DNA from: Reyranella sp. CPCC 100927
GTDB taxonomy: Bacteria; Pseudomonadota; Alphaproteobacteria; Reyranellales; Reyranellaceae
NCBI RefSeq assembly: GCF_007859315.1
Contig: NZ_VOHA01000023.1
Span: 1-64,000, forward strand
Length of the DNA: 64,000 bases
Direction: 5' to 3'
Position numbers and translations under genes: made by a program. The notes below the pieces were generated by a model. The model was not told where the DNA came from, did no database searches, and saw only the letters and a list, made by a program, of their open reading frames with translations. Below are positions 62,440 through 64,000 of this stretch, one piece after another; the stretch's first letter is position 1, and each line of letters starts with the position of its first letter.

Positions 62440-63261
62440 TCAAATGGCGAAGGTCGCCAATACCGGGACGTGATCGCTGGCCTTGTCCCAGTCGCGCGTG
62501 TCCTTGGCGATGCGGTAGCCGGTGATCGCACCGCCCAGTGCCGGCGTTGCCAGGATGTGATCCAGTCGACGGCCCCGGTCCGACTTGCGCCAGTCCAGAT
62601 TGCGGTAGCTCCACCAGCTGTAGAGCTTCTGGTCTGCCGGAACGAAGCGGCGCGGCACGTCGATCCAGTCGCGCGATTGCATCATCTTGGCGAACAGCGC
62701 GACCTCGGTCGGTGTGTGTGACACCACATCGAGCAGCTGCTTGTGGCTCCACACGTCGTGCTCCAGCGGCGCGACGTTGAGATCGCCGACCGCGATCGAT
62801 CGCTTGCCAAGCCGCGCGCCCTTCTTCGGCGCATCGGCCGTGAACCAGTCGGCCATCTCGCGATAGAAATCGAGCTTGTGGGCGAACTTCACGTTCTGCT
62901 GGGGGTCGGGAATGTCACCGCCGGACGGGATGTAGAGGTTGTCGACCACGATCGGATCGCCGCCCGTGTCGAGCCAGGCACGGACATGCCGGCAGTCCTC
63001 CTTGCCGCAACGGTGGTGAATGGCCGTGCCCGTGAACGGCACCCGGCTGATGATCGCCACGCCGTTGTAGCCCTTCATGCCGTGCACCAGGCGGTGCGTA
63101 TAGCCCAGCTTGTCGAAGGCGCCGTGCGGGAAAAGATCGTCCGGGCACTTGGTCTCCTGCAAGCACAGGACGTCAGGCTTCTCTTTTTTCAGGAAGCGGG
63201 TGACGTTGAGGATGCGCAGGCGCACCGAGTTGATGTTCCAGGTCGCAACGGTGAGGGGCAT
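62440..63261 (-). CDS. xthA: Exodeoxyribonuclease III (AP endonuclease)
   Basis: Mg2+-dependent 3'-5' exonuclease and AP endonuclease of base-excision repair, 273 residues, the normal length. The metal Glu is in VLCLQETKCPDDLFP, with NGVAIISR, the catalytic RSIAVGDLNVAPLEHDVW, and the His at SDHVPVLATF near the end. LYSWWSYR, followed by GRRLDHILATPAL, is the substrate-contact region. In many alphaproteobacteria xth follows ftsK-lolA; here it is about 60 kb away and on the other strand. Confidence 0.94.
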   Translation of the reverse strand: MPLTVATWNINSVRLRILNVTRFLKKEKPDVLCLQETKCPDDLFPHGAFDKLGYTHRLVHGMKGYNGVAIISRVPFTGTAIHHRCGKEDCRHVRAWLDTGGDPIVVDNLYIPSGGDIPDPQQNVKFAHKLDFYREMADWFTADAPKKGARLGKRSIAVGDLNVAPLEHDVWSHKQLLDVVSHTPTEVALFAKMMQSRDWIDVPRRFVPADQKLYSWWSYRNLDWRKSDRGRRLDHILATPALGGAITGYRIAKDTRDWDKASDHVPVLATFAI

Positions 63262-63306
63262 GGGGGTGTGATCGTCGGAACGGCGGGAGAGGTTGTGGTG
63301 GTGATA

Positions 63307-63912
63307 CTACGGGCGTCGGCGGACACCCAGCGTATCGAGCTGCTCGCGCACCAGATCGATGCGATCGCTGCCCCAGAACAGTTCGCCGTCGATGACGAAC
63401 ATCGGCACGCCGAAGACCCCGGCCGCTTCGGCGTCGGCCCGGATCCGGTCGTGCGTCGTGCCGCCCTCGCTCGCCGCAAACGCGGCGAAGCCGTTCGCGT
63501 CGGCGCCGGCGCGTTGCAGCACCGAGGCCACGACGTCGACGTCCTCGATGTCGAACGCGCGCTTCCAGAACAGCTCGAAGGCAAGGTCGAGATAGGCGCG
63601 CTGGACGCCCTGTCCTTCGGCGTACAGCATGCCGATCTGGGCCGGCCGCGAGTTGAAGATCTTCTCCGGCCCCTTCAGGACAAGGCCCTGCTTGTTGGCG
63701 TAGCGCCGGGCATCCATGTACGAGTACCGCACCCGCCGCCAGTGGTGGGGCGAACGGTCATCCACGGCGCCGAGATAGGACGGGATGTCGAGCGTATACG
63801 GCAGCCAGCGCAGCGCGATGTCGTAGTCCTCGACCAGTTGGTACGCCGGCGCCTTGGCGACGAAAGCGTAAGGGCTCTTGATGTCGGTGTAGAGCAGAAC
63901 CGTCTTCGCCAT
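63307..63912 (-). CDS. 2-hydroxychromene-2-carboxylate isomerase-like (DsbA-family) protein
   Basis: Thioredoxin-fold protein of 201 residues in the DsbA/HCCA isomerase family. The start LLYTDIKSPYAFVAK holds the Ser (in place of a Cys) that binds glutathione in HCCA isomerases. The end VFGVPMFVIDGELFWGSDRI has the cis-Pro typical of the fold. In naphthalene catabolism such enzymes act on 2-hydroxychromene-2-carboxylate; here no partner genes are near, so the true substrate is open. The ATG at 63912 follows the partial gene by 8 bases. Confidence 0.85.
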   Translation of the reverse strand: MAKTVLLYTDIKSPYAFVAKAPAYQLVEDYDIALRWLPYTLDIPSYLGAVDDRSPHHWRRVRYSYMDARRYANKQGLVLKGPEKIFNSRPAQIGMLYAEGQGVQRAYLDLAFELFWKRAFDIEDVDVVASVLQRAGADANGFAAFAASEGGTTHDRIRADAEAAGVFGVPMFVIDGELFWGSDRIDLVREQLDTLGVRRRP

Positions 63913-63920
63913 CGCCGGCA

Positions 63921-64000
63921 CTAGTCCTGCTTGGCCAGGCGCGTTTCGATCACGCGGGCCCACAGGGTGGCGCCCAGCGGCAGGGCCGTGTCGTTGAAGT
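63921..64000 (-). CDS. 3' end of an unidentified gene (partial)
   Basis: The last 26 codons of a frame that ends in TAG at 63921-63923 and continues beyond the window. The visible residues include NDTALPLGATLWARV and end ETRLAKQD. The stop sits 8 bases before the isomerase start on the same strand, so they are likely co-transcribed. Too little remains to name it. Confidence 0.5.
   Translation of the reverse strand, partial: FNDTALPLGATLWARVIETRLAKQD

Noticed and set aside
1-64000. tRNA, rRNA, transposase or phage integrase genes
   Set aside because: I looked in the gaps and found no cloverleaf, rRNA motif, or transposase-type protein; absence is by eye only.

Overview
The window is GC-rich DNA from a chromosome that looks alphaproteobacterial, probably Rhodospirillales-like (Reyranella or Inquilinus type). 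The taxonomic call is an inference from gene content: an ftsK-lolA pair, carD next to a 7Fe-8S ferredoxin, a DUF1674/htpX/rsmB block, TRAP and Opp-type importers, CoA-linked acyl catabolism, and very long antisense shadow frames typical of high GC. I see no rRNA, tRNA, insertion sequence, phage gene or CRISPR array.

Layout. 1-2533: ftsK (no membrane domain visible) and lolA. 2534-11571: a catabolic island. A FadR-type regulator and an amidase face a tight eight-gene operon (DctPQM TRAP importer, ABM-like protein, threonine-aldolase-like enzyme, GMC oxidoreductase, 2-hydroxyacid dehydrogenase) across a 16-bp perfect palindrome. 11568-19925: an Opp/Dpp-type ABC importer operon that ends in a PhoD phosphatase. 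19972-23762: a cell-surface glycan cassette (deacetylase, two glycosyltransferases, histidine phosphatase), divergent from a murA with Asp in place of the usual catalytic Cys. 25170-31724: an RND efflux operon led by a small coupled ORF, a divergent tetR with twin operators, a nitroreductase and an isochorismatase-like hydrolase.

31889-42577: a two-partner secretion locus, a TpsB transporter and a 2963-residue TpsA exoprotein with GLUG-like modules, about 17 MBG-type repeats of about 79 residues and a C-terminal cysteine pair. The first 50 codons of tpsA lie on a palindromic dispersed-repeat-like element. 42617-47835: araC, ldh2, an enoyl-CoA hydratase, a DUF2272 lipoprotein and an MFS transporter. 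47846-49770: the most unusual locus, a DUF4157-like protein (HExxH) whose C-terminus carries R, S/T and ExE signatures of an ADP-ribosyltransferase, followed by an unrecognised 159-residue protein that could be its partner or immunity protein. 49849-54430: a LysR/DinB pair and a CaiB, acyl-CoA dehydrogenase and MaoC group separated by palindromic repeats.

54517-60317: housekeeping-type genes (CNNM/CorC, carD, fdxA, DUF1674, htpX, rsmB). 60318-62433 is gene-poor: an AT-rich promoter region, one orphan 162-residue gene, a candidate structured RNA and two tiny single-span membrane proteins. 62440-64000: xthA, a 2-hydroxychromene-2-carboxylate isomerase-like gene and the 3' end of an unidentified gene.

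Most start sites were chosen from Shine-Dalgarno sequences and overlaps seen in the sequence. Functional names rest on recognised motifs, not on database searches.
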